Assembly (NCBI GenBank): GCA_030829765.1
Contig: JAUROO010000122.1
Location: 1 to 20,454 of the forward strand
Source: Miltoncostaeales bacterium
GTDB lineage: Bacteria; Actinomycetota; Thermoleophilia; Miltoncostaeales; Miltoncostaeaceae
DNA: 20,454 bases
Direction: 5' to 3'
Part shown: one piece after another, positions 6,466 through 14,234 of the stretch
Layout: each line of letters begins with the position of its first letter
Numbering within the stretch: the first letter of the stretch is position 1
Notes under the pieces: generated by a model
The model's database searches: none
Told to the model about the DNA's origin: nothing
The model's input: the letters and a program-made list of their open reading frames with translations, nothing else
Position numbers and translations under genes: made by a program

Positions 6466-7559
6466 GCACGGTCGCCCCGGAGCCGGTCCTGCGAGCGCAG
6501 ATCGGCGTGCGCACTGTGCCGGTCCACCTCGGGACGGGCGTCATCGGCGCCGTCGGGCCCGTGCTGGCGGCTGCAGCGCAGGGCGACGGCGTGCTGGTGG
6601 TGGTGGACGATGGCGTCCTGCCCGCGGGCGAGCAGGTCGCGGAGTCGTGCCGTGATGCCGGAATGCGCGTGCATGTCGAGGCCGTGCCCGCGGGCGAGGC
6701 CTCGAAGAACCTGGGCGAACTCGAGCGCCTCGCCCGCGCCGCTGCGCGCGCGGGCATCCGCCGCCGTGACGCCGTGGTGGCGGTGGGCGGCGGCGTGGTG
6801 GGTGACCTGGCGGGGTTCCTGGCGGCCTCGTATCAGCGCGGCGTGCGCCTGGTGCAGGTTCCCACCACCCTTCTCGCGATGGTGGATTCGGCCCTCGGGG
6901 GAAAGACGGGCGTGGACCTGCCGGAGGGAAAGAACTACGTGGGTGCCGTGTACCAGCCCGAGGCCGTCGTGATGGACCCGGTGGTCCTCGGCACGCTCCC
7001 GGCGCGCGAGCTGTCGTGCGGGTTCGCCGAGGTCGTGAAGTACGGCCTCCTCATGGGCGGCGACCTGATGGAGATCGTCGCCGCGTGGCCTGAGCTGCCC
7101 GGCCCGGATGACGCCCTGGCCGACCTGATCCGGCGCTGCGCCCAGTGCAAGCTGGAGGTCGTGGCGGAGGACGAGATGGACCTCGGCCGCCGGGCGATCC
7201 TGAACCTCGGGCACACGGTCGGCCACGGCATCGAGGCCGCGGGGGGGTACGACCTGTACCACCACGGCGAGGCGATCTCGCTGGGCCTGCTGGCCGCCCT
7301 GCGCGTGAGCGAGAGGGAGCTCGGGCTCGATCCCACGTGGCGCCGGCGCACGGCGGACACCCTCGGGAGGCACGGTCTCCCGGTGATGCTCGATCCGTCG
7401 GTGGACGTCGACCAGGTCATCGAGATCATGGGCCGCGACAAGAAGTCCGATGGCCGCGCCCTGAACATGGTGCTCCTGCGCGCGCCGGGGGATGTCCTCA
7501 CCCACCAGGACCCCGATCCGGCCGTGGTGCGCGCGGCCGTGGAGGAGCTCGTTCCGTGA
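6462..7559 (+). CDS. aroB: 3-dehydroquinate synthase
   Basis: This 365-residue protein has the NAD-binding segment GGGVVGDLAGFLA (109-121) and PTTLLAMVDSALGGKTGVD beginning near 134. It also has GFAEVVKYG with the first zinc ligand Glu, and NLGHTVGHGIE and HHGEAISLG carrying the zinc histidines. It cyclises DAHP to 3-dehydroquinate using NAD and zinc, the second step of the shikimate pathway. The ATG overlaps the aroK stop (ATGA), and its TGA overlaps the aroQ GTG (GTGA), so translation is coupled on both sides. Length and motif order are normal. I see no fusion or truncation. Confidence 0.97.
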   Translation: MSTVAPEPVLRAQIGVRTVPVHLGTGVIGAVGPVLAAAAQGDGVLVVVDDGVLPAGEQVAESCRDAGMRVHVEAVPAGEASKNLGELERLARAAARAGIRRRDAVVAVGGGVVGDLAGFLAASYQRGVRLVQVPTTLLAMVDSALGGKTGVDLPEGKNYVGAVYQPEAVVMDPVVLGTLPARELSCGFAEVVKYGLLMGGDLMEIVAAWPELPGPDDALADLIRRCAQCKLEVVAEDEMDLGRRAILNLGHTVGHGIEAAGGYDLYHHGEAISLGLLAALRVSERELGLDPTWRRRTADTLGRHGLPVMLDPSVDVDQVIEIMGRDKKSDGRALNMVLLRAPGDVLTHQDPDPAVVRAAVEELVP

Positions 7560-7990
7560 TCACCATCGCCCTTCTGCATGGACCGAACATCAACATGTTG
7601 GGCCGCAGGCCCTCACAGCACTACGGCACGCTCACGCTCCCGGAGCTCGAGGCCCAGGTGCGGACGTGGGGTGCGGAGCGTGGCATGCGCGTGGGCACGT
7701 TCCAGACGAACCATGAGGGCGCATTCCTGGAGCACGTGCACGGCCTGGCCGGTGCGGTCGACGGGGCGATCGTGAACCCCGGCGCGTGGACCCACTACCA
7801 GTACTCCATCCGCGATGCGCTCGAGGTGATGGGCGCACCCTTCGTAGAGGTGCACCTGTCCGACGTGAACGCGCGCGAGGAGTTCCGCCGCGTGTCGGTG
7901 GTACGCGACATCGCCCTTGCGACCGTCTCGGGGAAGGGGCCCGAGGGGTACCGCGAGGCCCTCGACCTGCTGGCCGCGGAGATTGCGTGA
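7556..7990 (+). CDS. aroQ: 3-dehydroquinate dehydratase, type II
   Basis: This 144-residue protein is the size of the type II enzyme. The catalytic set matches the Mycobacterium tuberculosis enzyme with a shift of one: N11, R18, Y23 (LGRRPSQHYG), N74 (NPGA), H80, H100 and S102 (VEVHLS) and R111 (REEFR). It dehydrates 3-dehydroquinate to 3-dehydroshikimate. Departures from the common pattern are HLSD where HLSN is usual, THYQYSIRDA, and a C-terminal VRDIALATVSGKGPEGY in place of the usual G.I.G.G..GY. These look like subfamily features, not decay. The GTG start overlaps the aroB stop (GTGA), and the stop overlaps the GTG of the peptidase gene. Confidence 0.95.
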   Translation: MITIALLHGPNINMLGRRPSQHYGTLTLPELEAQVRTWGAERGMRVGTFQTNHEGAFLEHVHGLAGAVDGAIVNPGAWTHYQYSIRDALEVMGAPFVEVHLSDVNAREEFRRVSVVRDIALATVSGKGPEGYREALDLLAAEIA

Positions 7991-9057
7991 GCATCGCCGC
8001 GCGCCAGGGGCGCATCCGCGAGGAGTTGCGCGGCCAGGGGCTCGACGCGGTCGTCGTCACCGATCTGGTCAACATCCGCTACCTGAGCGGCTTCGTGGGC
8101 TCCAACGGCGTCCTGGTGGTGGGGCCGACCTCCCTCGTGCTGCTGACCGATTCGCGGTATGCCACCGCGGCGCGCGACCAGGTGACGGATACCGACGTCG
8201 TGATCGCCGGCCGCGACCTGCTGGACCGGCTGGCCGAGACGGTGCCCCGCGGACGCGTGGGCTTCGAGGCCGAGAACGTCACGGTGGCCCGTCGCGATCG
8301 GCTCGCGGCGCGGCTGGAGGGGGTGGATCTGGTCCCCACGGCGGGTATCGTCGAGGGGCTCCGCGTGGTGAAGGATCCGGGCGAGCTCGACCTCATCCGC
8401 GATGCCACGCGCATCGCGGACGCCGCGCTCTCCGAGCTCATCACGCGCGGATTTGCCGGGCGCACCGAGGCCCGGGTTGCATGGGACCTCGAGGGGGCCA
8501 TGCGCGATGCCGGGGCCGAGGGCGCGAGCTTCGACATCATCGTCGCCGGGGGCGCGCATGGCGCGCTGCCGCACGCCGTTCCCAGGGCTGTTGCGGTGCC
8601 CCCCGACACCCTGGTCGTGGTGGACATGGGCGCCCGGGTGGGTGGATATGCATCGGACTGCACGCGCACGCTCTGCACCGGTACGCTCCCGCGCGCGCTC
8701 GAGGAGGCCTATGCGGTGTGCCTCGAGGCCCAGCGCGCGGCCCTCGCCGCCTGCCGGCCGGGAGTCCACTCGGGGGACCTCGACTCGGTTGCCCGGGGGG
8801 TCATCGCGGACGCCGGCCTCGGGGAGCACTTCGGCCACGGCCTCGGGCACGGGGTGGGCCTCGACATCCACGAGCGCCCGTGGCTTCGTCAGGAGGGCGG
8901 GGAGGTGCTCAAAACCGGCATGGTTGTGACAATCGAACCGGGGATCTACTTCGAAGGGGTCGGCGGGGTGCGCATCGAGGACCTGGCCATCGTCACCGAT
9001 GACGGGTGCGAGGTGCTCACCGGCGTGCCGACCGACCTGACCACGACGACCATCTAG
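7987..9057 (+). CDS. pepQ: Xaa-Pro dipeptidase/aminopeptidase (M24B)
   Basis: This 356-residue cytosolic metallopeptidase has an N-terminal creatinase-like domain (residues ~1-130, including VNIRYLSGFVGSNG) and a C-terminal pita-bread domain. All five dinuclear-metal ligands are present: D213 (VVVDMGA), D224 (ASDCTRTL), H284 (HFGHGLGHGVG), E317 (TIEPGIY) and E331 (RIEDLA). It hydrolyses peptides with proline in second position. Whether it prefers dipeptides or longer peptides cannot be told. Start is GTG 7987 overlapping the aroQ TGA. A gene of this type between aroQ and efp is conserved widely in Firmicutes and Actinobacteria. EF-P acts on polyproline translation, so the pairing fits proline-rich protein metabolism, though that link is inference. 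Confidence 0.92.
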   Translation: MSIAARQGRIREELRGQGLDAVVVTDLVNIRYLSGFVGSNGVLVVGPTSLVLLTDSRYATAARDQVTDTDVVIAGRDLLDRLAETVPRGRVGFEAENVTVARRDRLAARLEGVDLVPTAGIVEGLRVVKDPGELDLIRDATRIADAALSELITRGFAGRTEARVAWDLEGAMRDAGAEGASFDIIVAGGAHGALPHAVPRAVAVPPDTLVVVDMGARVGGYASDCTRTLCTGTLPRALEEAYAVCLEAQRAALAACRPGVHSGDLDSVARGVIADAGLGEHFGHGLGHGVGLDIHERPWLRQEGGEVLKTGMVVTIEPGIYFEGVGGVRIEDLAIVTDDGCEVLTGVPTDLTTTTI

Positions 9058-9066
9058 GAGCGGGCC

Positions 9067-9627
9067 GTGGGGGCCATCAGCAGCAACGACCTGAAGAACG
9101 GATGGGTGCTCGACATCGACGGTGATCTCGTGTCCGTCGTGTCGTTCCAGCACGTCAAGCCCGGCAAGGGCGGCGCGTTCGTGCGCACCAAGCTCAAGGG
9201 ACTGGCCAAGGGCAACGTGGTGGACAAGACGTTCCGCGCGGGCGAGAAGCTCGAGCGGGTCACCACCGAGACCAAGAACATGCAGATGCTCTATGAGGAC
9301 GGCGATGCCTTCGTCCTCATGGACTCGGAGACCTACGACCAGATCTCCGTGCCGAAGGAGGCGATCGAGGCGGTCGACCTGATCGCACCGAATTCCGAGG
9401 TGCAGGTGCTGTTCGTGCGCGACGCCCCCTTCCGTGCCGAGCCGCCGGCGTCGGTCGAGCTGGCCGTGGCGCAGACCGATCCGGGCGTGAAGGGCGACAC
9501 CGTCTCGAACGTGACGAAGCCCGCCACTCTGGAGACCGGCGCGACCGTGAACGTGCCGCTGTTCGTGAACGAGGGTGACCGCATCAAGGTGGACACCCGT
9601 ACCCGGGAGTACGTGAGCCGAGCATGA
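9067..9627 (+). CDS. efp: Elongation factor P
   Basis: This 186-residue protein has the three-domain EF-P layout. The N-terminal KOW-like domain carries the tip loop KPGKGGAF with K34, the residue that reaches the peptidyl-transferase centre. Domain II holds METYDQI-like sequence (DSETYDQISVPKEAI). Domain III ends GATVNVPLFVNEGDRIKVDTRT. It relieves ribosome stalling at consecutive prolines. No EpmA, EarP or YmfI modification gene is in the window, so K34 may be unmodified or modified by a distant gene. Start is GTG 9067, with AGGAG at 9056-9060 overlapping the preceding stop and spaced 6 nt. This is the strongest ribosome site inside the operon. The stop overlaps the next ATG (ATGA). Confidence 0.97.
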   Translation: MGAISSNDLKNGWVLDIDGDLVSVVSFQHVKPGKGGAFVRTKLKGLAKGNVVDKTFRAGEKLERVTTETKNMQMLYEDGDAFVLMDSETYDQISVPKEAIEAVDLIAPNSEVQVLFVRDAPFRAEPPASVELAVAQTDPGVKGDTVSNVTKPATLETGATVNVPLFVNEGDRIKVDTRTREYVSRA

Positions 9628-11369
9628 GCACAGACGCCTCCGAGACCGCAATCGGGCTGGTCGACGTCACGCTGCGCGACCTGGGCACCCCGCCGTGGGG
9701 GGCCCGGATCGCGCCTGACGACCTGGGAGCTGCAGCGGCCGCGCTCGCGCCCGTGGGAGCCCGCGTGATCGAGGCGATCGATCCGGCCGCGGCCCGCGCC
9801 TGCATGGACGGGCGCACCGAGAGCCCGCTGGATCGCCTGCGCGTGGTGGCGCGGCACGCCGGGGGTGCGCGGCTCGGGATCGTGGTGACCGGTCGCACCC
9901 TGCTGGGGGAGGTCCCGGTGGGTGCTGGCGTCGCCGCGCGCCTCGTGGCATCCGCCGCCGCCAGCGGCGCGGCGCGCGTGCGCGCCTACGACGCCCTCAA
10001 CGATCCGGACGCCCTGCGCGGCGTCGCCGAGGGTGCGCGCGAGGCCGGGATCGACTTCGTCCCCACGCTCGTGCTCGGCCCGGTGCCGGGGGCCGACGAC
10101 GCGCGATGGGTGGAGGAGGCCCTCGCGCTGTCGCAGCTGCCGGGCGCGACGTCCCTGTGCATCTCGGACCTGGGCGGCAACCTCACCCCGGTCGCCATGG
10201 GCCTGCTGGTGGGCAACGTCACCGCGCAGTGCGCGCTGCCCGTGGAAGTGTCGCTCCGCGCCACCGGTGGGCTGGCCTCGATGTCCGCGCTCAGCGCGGC
10301 ACTTGCCGGGGCGCATGCCATTCATGCCTCGGTGGGTGCGGCTGCGCTCGTCGCGGGGCGCCCGTCGGCCGAGGCGCTGTACGTGGCGCTCCATGGGGGC
10401 GACCGCGAGTTCGACGTGGACGTCCCCGCCCTTGAGGAGGCCGGCCGGGTGCTGTGGCCCCTCGTGGCGCAGGAGCGGGTGCGCCGCGCGGCGGAACTCG
10501 CCGGCGGGCCCCAGCTGCAGTTGCCGCCTGACCTTGCTGCCGGGCTCCTCGCGCGGCTCGCGCGGCAGGGGCTGGCGGCGCGTGCGCACGAGGCCGCCGA
10601 TGAGTGCGCCGCGGTGTGCCGCGACCTCGGCGGTGTCACCTTCGCCCCGCCCGTGGGGGAGGCCATCGTCGCCCAGGCCGCCCGGCACGTGGTGGACGGC
10701 GTGCGGTGGCGCGAGACCACGCCGTTGCTGGCGGACGTCGCCCTCGGGGCGCGCGGCCGCCTGCGGGTGGAGGTCTCTGAGGATGCGCTGGCCGTGGCCC
10801 GTGGCGCAGGGGGCACCGGCGAACCGGCCGACCTGGCCGCCGTCCTCGCGGATGCGCCCTCGGACGTATCGGAGGAGGACGCCGTCATCCTCGCGCAGTT
10901 CCCCGAGGCGGGGCGCCGCCTCGTCGACCGTCGTCGGTCCCTCGCGGCCGAGGAGGCCGGTGATGAGGGGATGGCGATCGACCGCGGCCTCATCGAGACG
11001 CTGGTGCAGGTTGTGGAAGGGGCCGGGCAGTCGGAGGTGAGCGTCGAGGTGGGCGGCGCCCGTGTGACGGTGCGCCCCGCGGTGGCCGCCGCAGCCGCCG
11101 CACCCGGGGCGGCTGCCGCCCCGGCGGACGACGGCATCCGGGTGGAGAGCCCGATGGTCGGCACGTTCTACTCGGCGCCCAATCCCGACGCCGAGCCCTT
11201 CGTGGCGGTGGGCGACCGGGTGGTTCAGGGCCAGGTGCTCTGCATCATCGAGGCGATGAAGATCTTCAACGAGATCACTGCCGAGAGGGCGGGCACTATC
11301 ACCGAGATCCCCGTGGGCAACGCCGAGCCCGTTGAGTTCGGCCAGACGCTGTTCGTGCTGGCGCCGTGA
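9624..11369 (+). CDS. accB: Chimeric biotin carboxyl carrier protein: inactive-looking OadA/PycB-type carboxyltransferase domain fused to AccB
   Basis: This 581-residue protein is far longer than ordinary AccB (~150). Residues ~11-260 follow the carboxyltransferase TIM barrel of oxaloacetate decarboxylase alpha/pyruvate carboxylase: LVDVTLRD, VRAYDALNDPDALRG, SLCISDLGG and RATGGLASM. Residues ~265-440 follow the helical PYC_OADA domain, ending SEEDAVILAQFPEAGRRLVDRR. The metal ligands are mostly lost: the carbamylated lysine position is S181, the HxH pair is S210-L-R212, and only D19 remains. The catalytic-threonine loop reads APPVGEAIV. Residues ~451-485 match the AccB N-terminus, then an Ala/Pro linker, then an AccB-type biotinyl domain with the thumb (VGTFYSAPNPDAEPF) and biotin lysine K546 in EAMK. 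The biotin carrier should work with AccC encoded just downstream (GTGA overlap). The large domain is probably structural or regulatory. Confidence 0.85.
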   Translation: MSTDASETAIGLVDVTLRDLGTPPWGARIAPDDLGAAAAALAPVGARVIEAIDPAAARACMDGRTESPLDRLRVVARHAGGARLGIVVTGRTLLGEVPVGAGVAARLVASAAASGAARVRAYDALNDPDALRGVAEGAREAGIDFVPTLVLGPVPGADDARWVEEALALSQLPGATSLCISDLGGNLTPVAMGLLVGNVTAQCALPVEVSLRATGGLASMSALSAALAGAHAIHASVGAAALVAGRPSAEALYVALHGGDREFDVDVPALEEAGRVLWPLVAQERVRRAAELAGGPQLQLPPDLAAGLLARLARQGLAARAHEAADECAAVCRDLGGVTFAPPVGEAIVAQAARHVVDGVRWRETTPLLADVALGARGRLRVEVSEDALAVARGAGGTGEPADLAAVLADAPSDVSEEDAVILAQFPEAGRRLVDRRRSLAAEEAGDEGMAIDRGLIETLVQVVEGAGQSEVSVEVGGARVTVRPAVAAAAAAPGAAAAPADDGIRVESPMVGTFYSAPNPDAEPFVAVGDRVVQGQVLCIIEAMKIFNEITAERAGTITEIPVGNAEPVEFGQTLFVLAP

Positions 11370-12730
11370 AGCTGCTCGTCGCCAACCGTGGGGAGATCGC
11401 CGTCCGGGTCATCCGCACGGCACGCGAACTGGGCATCCCGACCGTGGCCGTCTACTCGACGGCCGATGCCCAGACGCCCGCCGTGGAGATGGCCGACGAG
11501 GCCGTGTGCATCGGCCCTCCGCCGGCCCGGGAGTCATACCTGGACGTGCGCAATGTGATCGGCGCCGCCGAGGTGACCGGCTGCGATGCCGTCCATCCCG
11601 GATACGGATTCCTCTCGGAGAATCCCGAGTTCGCGACCGAGTGCGCGCGCAACGGCATCCGCTTCGTGGGGCCGGCGCCCGAGGTGATGCAGCGCATGGG
11701 CGACAAGATCGAGGCCAAGCGCGCCGCCATCGAGGCGGGACTGCCCGTGCTGGGCGGATCCGATGGCCCTGTCACAGACATGGAGATCGCCCGCGCGGCG
11801 GCCGAGAGCGCGGGCTACCCCGTCCTGCTCAAGGCCTCGGCCGGGGGCGGGGGACGCGGCATGCGCCGCGTGGAGGGCCCGGATGAACTCGACCGCGCGT
11901 TTGAGAACGCCGCGCAGGAGGCCCTGGCCGCGTTTGGTGATGGCTCCCTGTACGTGGAGAAGCTGCTCGAGGGTGCGCGCCACGTGGAGGTGCAGGTACT
12001 GGCCGACGGCCTCGGCGGCGTGCTCATCGTGGGCGACCGCGAGTGCTCGATCCAGCGTCGGCACCAGAAGGTGGTGGAGGAGGGCCCTGCGCCCAACCTG
12101 CTGGACAGCACCCGTGAGGGGCTTCACGCAGCGGCCGAAAATGCCTGTCGCGCGTGGGGGTACAAGTCGGCGGGCACCCTCGAGTTCCTCGTGGATGCCG
12201 CGGGCGACTTCTACTTCCTCGAACTGAACGCCCGCCTGCAGGTGGAGCATCCGGTCACCGAGTTGGTGAGCGGCATGGACATCGTCGCCGAGCAGTTGCG
12301 CATCGCCGATGGGCAGGTGCTGTCGCGCACGGGGCGCATCGCGCCCAACGGCCACGCCATCGAGTGCCGTGTGAATGCGGAGGACCCCGCGTTCGACTTC
12401 CGGCCCGCGGCGGGCCGCCTGGGCACGTTCCAGTTGGCTTCCGGCCCCGGCGTGCGCGTGGATACCTTCTGCCGCAGCGGCGGCTACGTGCCTCCGTACT
12501 ACGACTCGCTCATCGCGAAGCTGTGCGTGTGGGCGCCCGACCGTCCCCGAGCCGTCGCGCGGATGCGGCGCGCCCTCGGCGAGAGCGTGGTGGAGGGCGT
12601 GCCGACGACGCTGCCCCTGCTCGAGGAGATCTCGCAGGAGGAGGTCTTCATGTCGGGCCGATACACGACCTCGTACCTGGTGGAGCGTGCCGCCCACCTG
12701 CCGTCGCTCGGCGGTGGGGGCGGACGGTGA
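11366..12730 (+). CDS. accC: Acetyl-CoA carboxylase, biotin carboxylase subunit
   Basis: This 454-residue protein is close to the E. coli subunit (449). It has an N-terminal MKLLVANRGEIAVRVIRTAR fold, then ATP-grasp with K114, K156 and the glycine-rich loop GGGGRGMR, H206, E273, E286, N288 and R290. R335 (ECRVNAED) corresponds to the bicarbonate/biotin arginine. It carboxylates the biotin of the carrier using ATP and bicarbonate, in the first half-reaction of malonyl-CoA formation. Start is GTG 11366 overlapping the accB stop. Its TGA overlaps the nusB ATG by one base (TGATG). Carboxyltransferase genes accA/accD are not in the window. The enzyme could also serve other acyl-CoA carboxylases. 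The last few residues are Gly-rich and probably disordered. Confidence 0.96.
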   Translation: MKLLVANRGEIAVRVIRTARELGIPTVAVYSTADAQTPAVEMADEAVCIGPPPARESYLDVRNVIGAAEVTGCDAVHPGYGFLSENPEFATECARNGIRFVGPAPEVMQRMGDKIEAKRAAIEAGLPVLGGSDGPVTDMEIARAAAESAGYPVLLKASAGGGGRGMRRVEGPDELDRAFENAAQEALAAFGDGSLYVEKLLEGARHVEVQVLADGLGGVLIVGDRECSIQRRHQKVVEEGPAPNLLDSTREGLHAAAENACRAWGYKSAGTLEFLVDAAGDFYFLELNARLQVEHPVTELVSGMDIVAEQLRIADGQVLSRTGRIAPNGHAIECRVNAEDPAFDFRPAAGRLGTFQLASGPGVRVDTFCRSGGYVPPYYDSLIAKLCVWAPDRPRAVARMRRALGESVVEGVPTTLPLLEEISQEEVFMSGRYTTSYLVERAAHLPSLGGGGGR

Positions 12731-13146
12731 TGTCATCCGCGGTGTCACGCCGCGAGGCACGCCGGCAGGCAGTCGTGCTCCTGTACCAGCGCGATGTCAC
12801 GGGGCTGCCCGTGCCCGAGTTGGTGGAGAACGCCCTGCGGGCGGGCGAGCACGCGGACGACCCGTTCACGCGTGGCCTCGTGGCCGGCGTGGAGGCTGAC
12901 CGGGATGCCCTGGATGCCGGGATCTCGGCCGCGGCGACGGGGTGGAGCGCGGACCGCATCGCGCCCCTTGAGCGCAACATCCTCCGCGTGGCCGCCTACG
13001 AGATCCACGCCGGTGAGGTGCCGGTACCCGTGGTGATCGACGAGGCCGTCGAGATGGCGAAGAAGTGGTGCGGCTCCGAGGCCCCGGGTTTTATCAACGG
13101 CGTGCTCGGGCGCATCGCGCGCGAGCAGGCGGGAGAAGCCGCATGA
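12730..13146 (+). CDS. nusB: Transcription antitermination factor NusB
   Basis: This 138-residue all-helical protein is the normal NusB length. Recognisable segments are SRREARRQAVVLLYQRDVTG at the start, GWSADRIAPLERNILRVAAYEI in the middle, and VVIDEAVEMAKKWCGSEAPGFINGVLGRI at the end, which is the family signature. It binds boxA RNA with NusE (S10) during rRNA antitermination. ATG 12730 shares one base with the accC TGA (TGATG). A GTG one codon earlier is a possible alternative. The stop overlaps the next ATG (ATGA). The accC-nusB adjacency is the Bacillus-type order. Confidence 0.94.
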   Translation: MSSAVSRREARRQAVVLLYQRDVTGLPVPELVENALRAGEHADDPFTRGLVAGVEADRDALDAGISAAATGWSADRIAPLERNILRVAAYEIHAGEVPVPVVIDEAVEMAKKWCGSEAPGFINGVLGRIAREQAGEAA

Positions 13147-13406
13147 GTGCCCAGGAGGAGCTCGAGCGCGCGACCCGCCGGTTGGAGGAGCTCGCCCGGC
13201 GCATTGCCGATGCCGCCGGGCGTCCGGCGTCCGAGGTGGAGGAACTCGCGCGCCAGGCATCGGAGCTCTCCGGCGCGGTCGCGGGGATCATCCCGCGCGC
13301 CATCGCCGAGGCCGAGGAGGAGGCGCGGCGTGATGTGCCGCGCATCGGTGATCCGGCAGAGCCGGCGTTCGTGCCCGACGGCCTGTCGGAGGACGAGCCG
13401 GCCTAG
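13143..13406 (+). CDS. Small helical (coiled-coil) protein of unknown function
   Basis: This is an 87-residue, highly charged protein. Residues ~3-60 are Glu/Arg/Ala/Leu-rich with heptad-like hydrophobics (LERATRRLEELARRIADAAG ... EVEELARQASELSGAV), predicting two amphipathic helices. The tail is acidic and Pro-rich (FVPDGLSEDEPA). It starts by ATGA overlap with nusB and ends at CTAG shared with the convergent acetolactate decarboxylase. It sits about where Bacillus-type clusters carry xseB, another small helical protein, but I do not see the XseB consensus clearly enough to assign it. No xseA is nearby. The clean overlap with nusB and a codon bias like its neighbours support a real gene. Confidence 0.65.
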   Translation: MSAQEELERATRRLEELARRIADAAGRPASEVEELARQASELSGAVAGIIPRAIAEAEEEARRDVPRIGDPAEPAFVPDGLSEDEPA

Positions 13407-14182
13407 TCGCCGTGGCGCGTCTCGGCGCGCTCGATGCCGGCTCTCATGGTGGCATCGGCCGTACTGAGCTCCACTCCGGGCGGGAGCTCGACGTGCACCT
13501 CGTCCGCGGCGTCCAGCCATGCGGCACCGTGCGCGATGTCGGCCACCAGCACATGGCCGCCGGTGGAGGCATCGCGGGCCATGGCATGCAGGTGCCACCC
13601 CGGCACCTCGAGCCCGGTGGCCTCCGCGGGGAAGCGGAAGCCCACCACGACGGCCTCGACGTCGGTGACATCCCATTCCACCTGCCGCTGCACAACCTCG
13701 TCGAGCGGTGGATATGGGGGATGCTGCCGGGGCACGCTGCGCAGCCGCAGGCGGTCGAAGCGCCCCTCCATCCGCACCGCGGACACCGGTGCGGGCGCGA
13801 GGGCGTCGAGCCGCACCAGGAGGGCGTCGTGGGCGAGTGACCTGAGGGCCGTGGGCGCCCCGGGCGAGAACGGGGTGACGACGGCGAATGGCGTGGTCGT
13901 CGCGGGGTCGACCGGCGCCAGCGTGCCGTCGACGCGGCCCACCCGCGCGACGCCGTCCACCACGATCAACTCCCCATCCAGACCGCACAGCGTCCCGAGT
14001 CCGAGATCGCCGTGCGCCAGCACCTCACCGATGGTCATGTCGCCGTCGTACCGTGCGTCCATGAGGGCGGTGACGGTGGACGTCTGGAAGAGATGATGGG
14101 CACCTGCGGCGTCCGAGGATGCGCCGCGCCGGTCCTCCGCCACGATGTGCAGGGCCCGGACCAGGTCGGGATCAATCGCCAT
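13403..14182 (-). CDS. budA: Alpha-acetolactate decarboxylase
   Basis: It is a 259-residue protein. LFQTSTVTALMDARYDGDMTIGE, HGDLGLGTLCGLDGEL, RSVPRQHPPYPPLDEV and GWHLHAMARDASTGGHVL are the family signatures in order. Zinc ligands H197, H199 and H210 have the spacing of the Brevibacillus enzyme (194/196/207). R148 and E71 fit the catalytic arginine and glutamate. It decarboxylates (S)-2-acetolactate to (R)-acetoin, cytosolic here because no signal peptide is seen. It is the only minus-strand gene between 4772 and the right edge, inserted between nusB and dxs. No acetolactate synthase or butanediol dehydrogenase lies nearby. Start is ATG 14182. A partial -10 match (CACACT) is 7 nt upstream and no strong Shine-Dalgarno is present. 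Confidence 0.93.
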   Translation of the reverse strand: MAIDPDLVRALHIVAEDRRGASSDAAGAHHLFQTSTVTALMDARYDGDMTIGEVLAHGDLGLGTLCGLDGELIVVDGVARVGRVDGTLAPVDPATTTPFAVVTPFSPGAPTALRSLAHDALLVRLDALAPAPVSAVRMEGRFDRLRLRSVPRQHPPYPPLDEVVQRQVEWDVTDVEAVVVGFRFPAEATGLEVPGWHLHAMARDASTGGHVLVADIAHGAAWLDAADEVHVELPPGVELSTADATMRAGIERAETRHGD

Positions 14183-14228
14183 GGCCTGCAGTGTGCCCGC
14201 TCGCGACCCGGATCCGCCGCCGCCGTCG

Positions 14229-14234
14229 TATCAT
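14229..14234 (+). promoter_or_regulatory. Probable -10 box (TATCAT) for dxs
   Basis: TATCAT lies 7 nt before GTG 14242, within the 59-nt divergent gap with budA. This is the leaderless spacing and favours the GTG over the ATG at 14254. Confidence 0.5.

Noticed and set aside
7556..7990. Loss of active-site residues in AroQ, suspected from THYQYS and HLSD
   Set aside because: Aligning against the M. tuberculosis enzyme shows all catalytic positions kept with a one-residue shift, so the differences lie in subfamily positions.
7795..9651. Very long leftward open frame opposite pepQ and efp (similar ones at 3698-5251, 14371-16134 and 17778-19553)
   Set aside because: High GC removes stop codons in antiphase. 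The products are His/Arg/Gly-rich and match no family, while the opposite frames are well-known enzymes.
13143..13406. Assignment as exonuclease VII small subunit (xseB)
   Set aside because: Position and size fit, but the conserved XseB pattern is not convincing by eye and no xseA is nearby.
14183..14196. CACACT as a leaderless -10 box for budA
   Set aside because: The spacing of 7 nt fits, but the first base is C instead of T, so I did not list it as a promoter.
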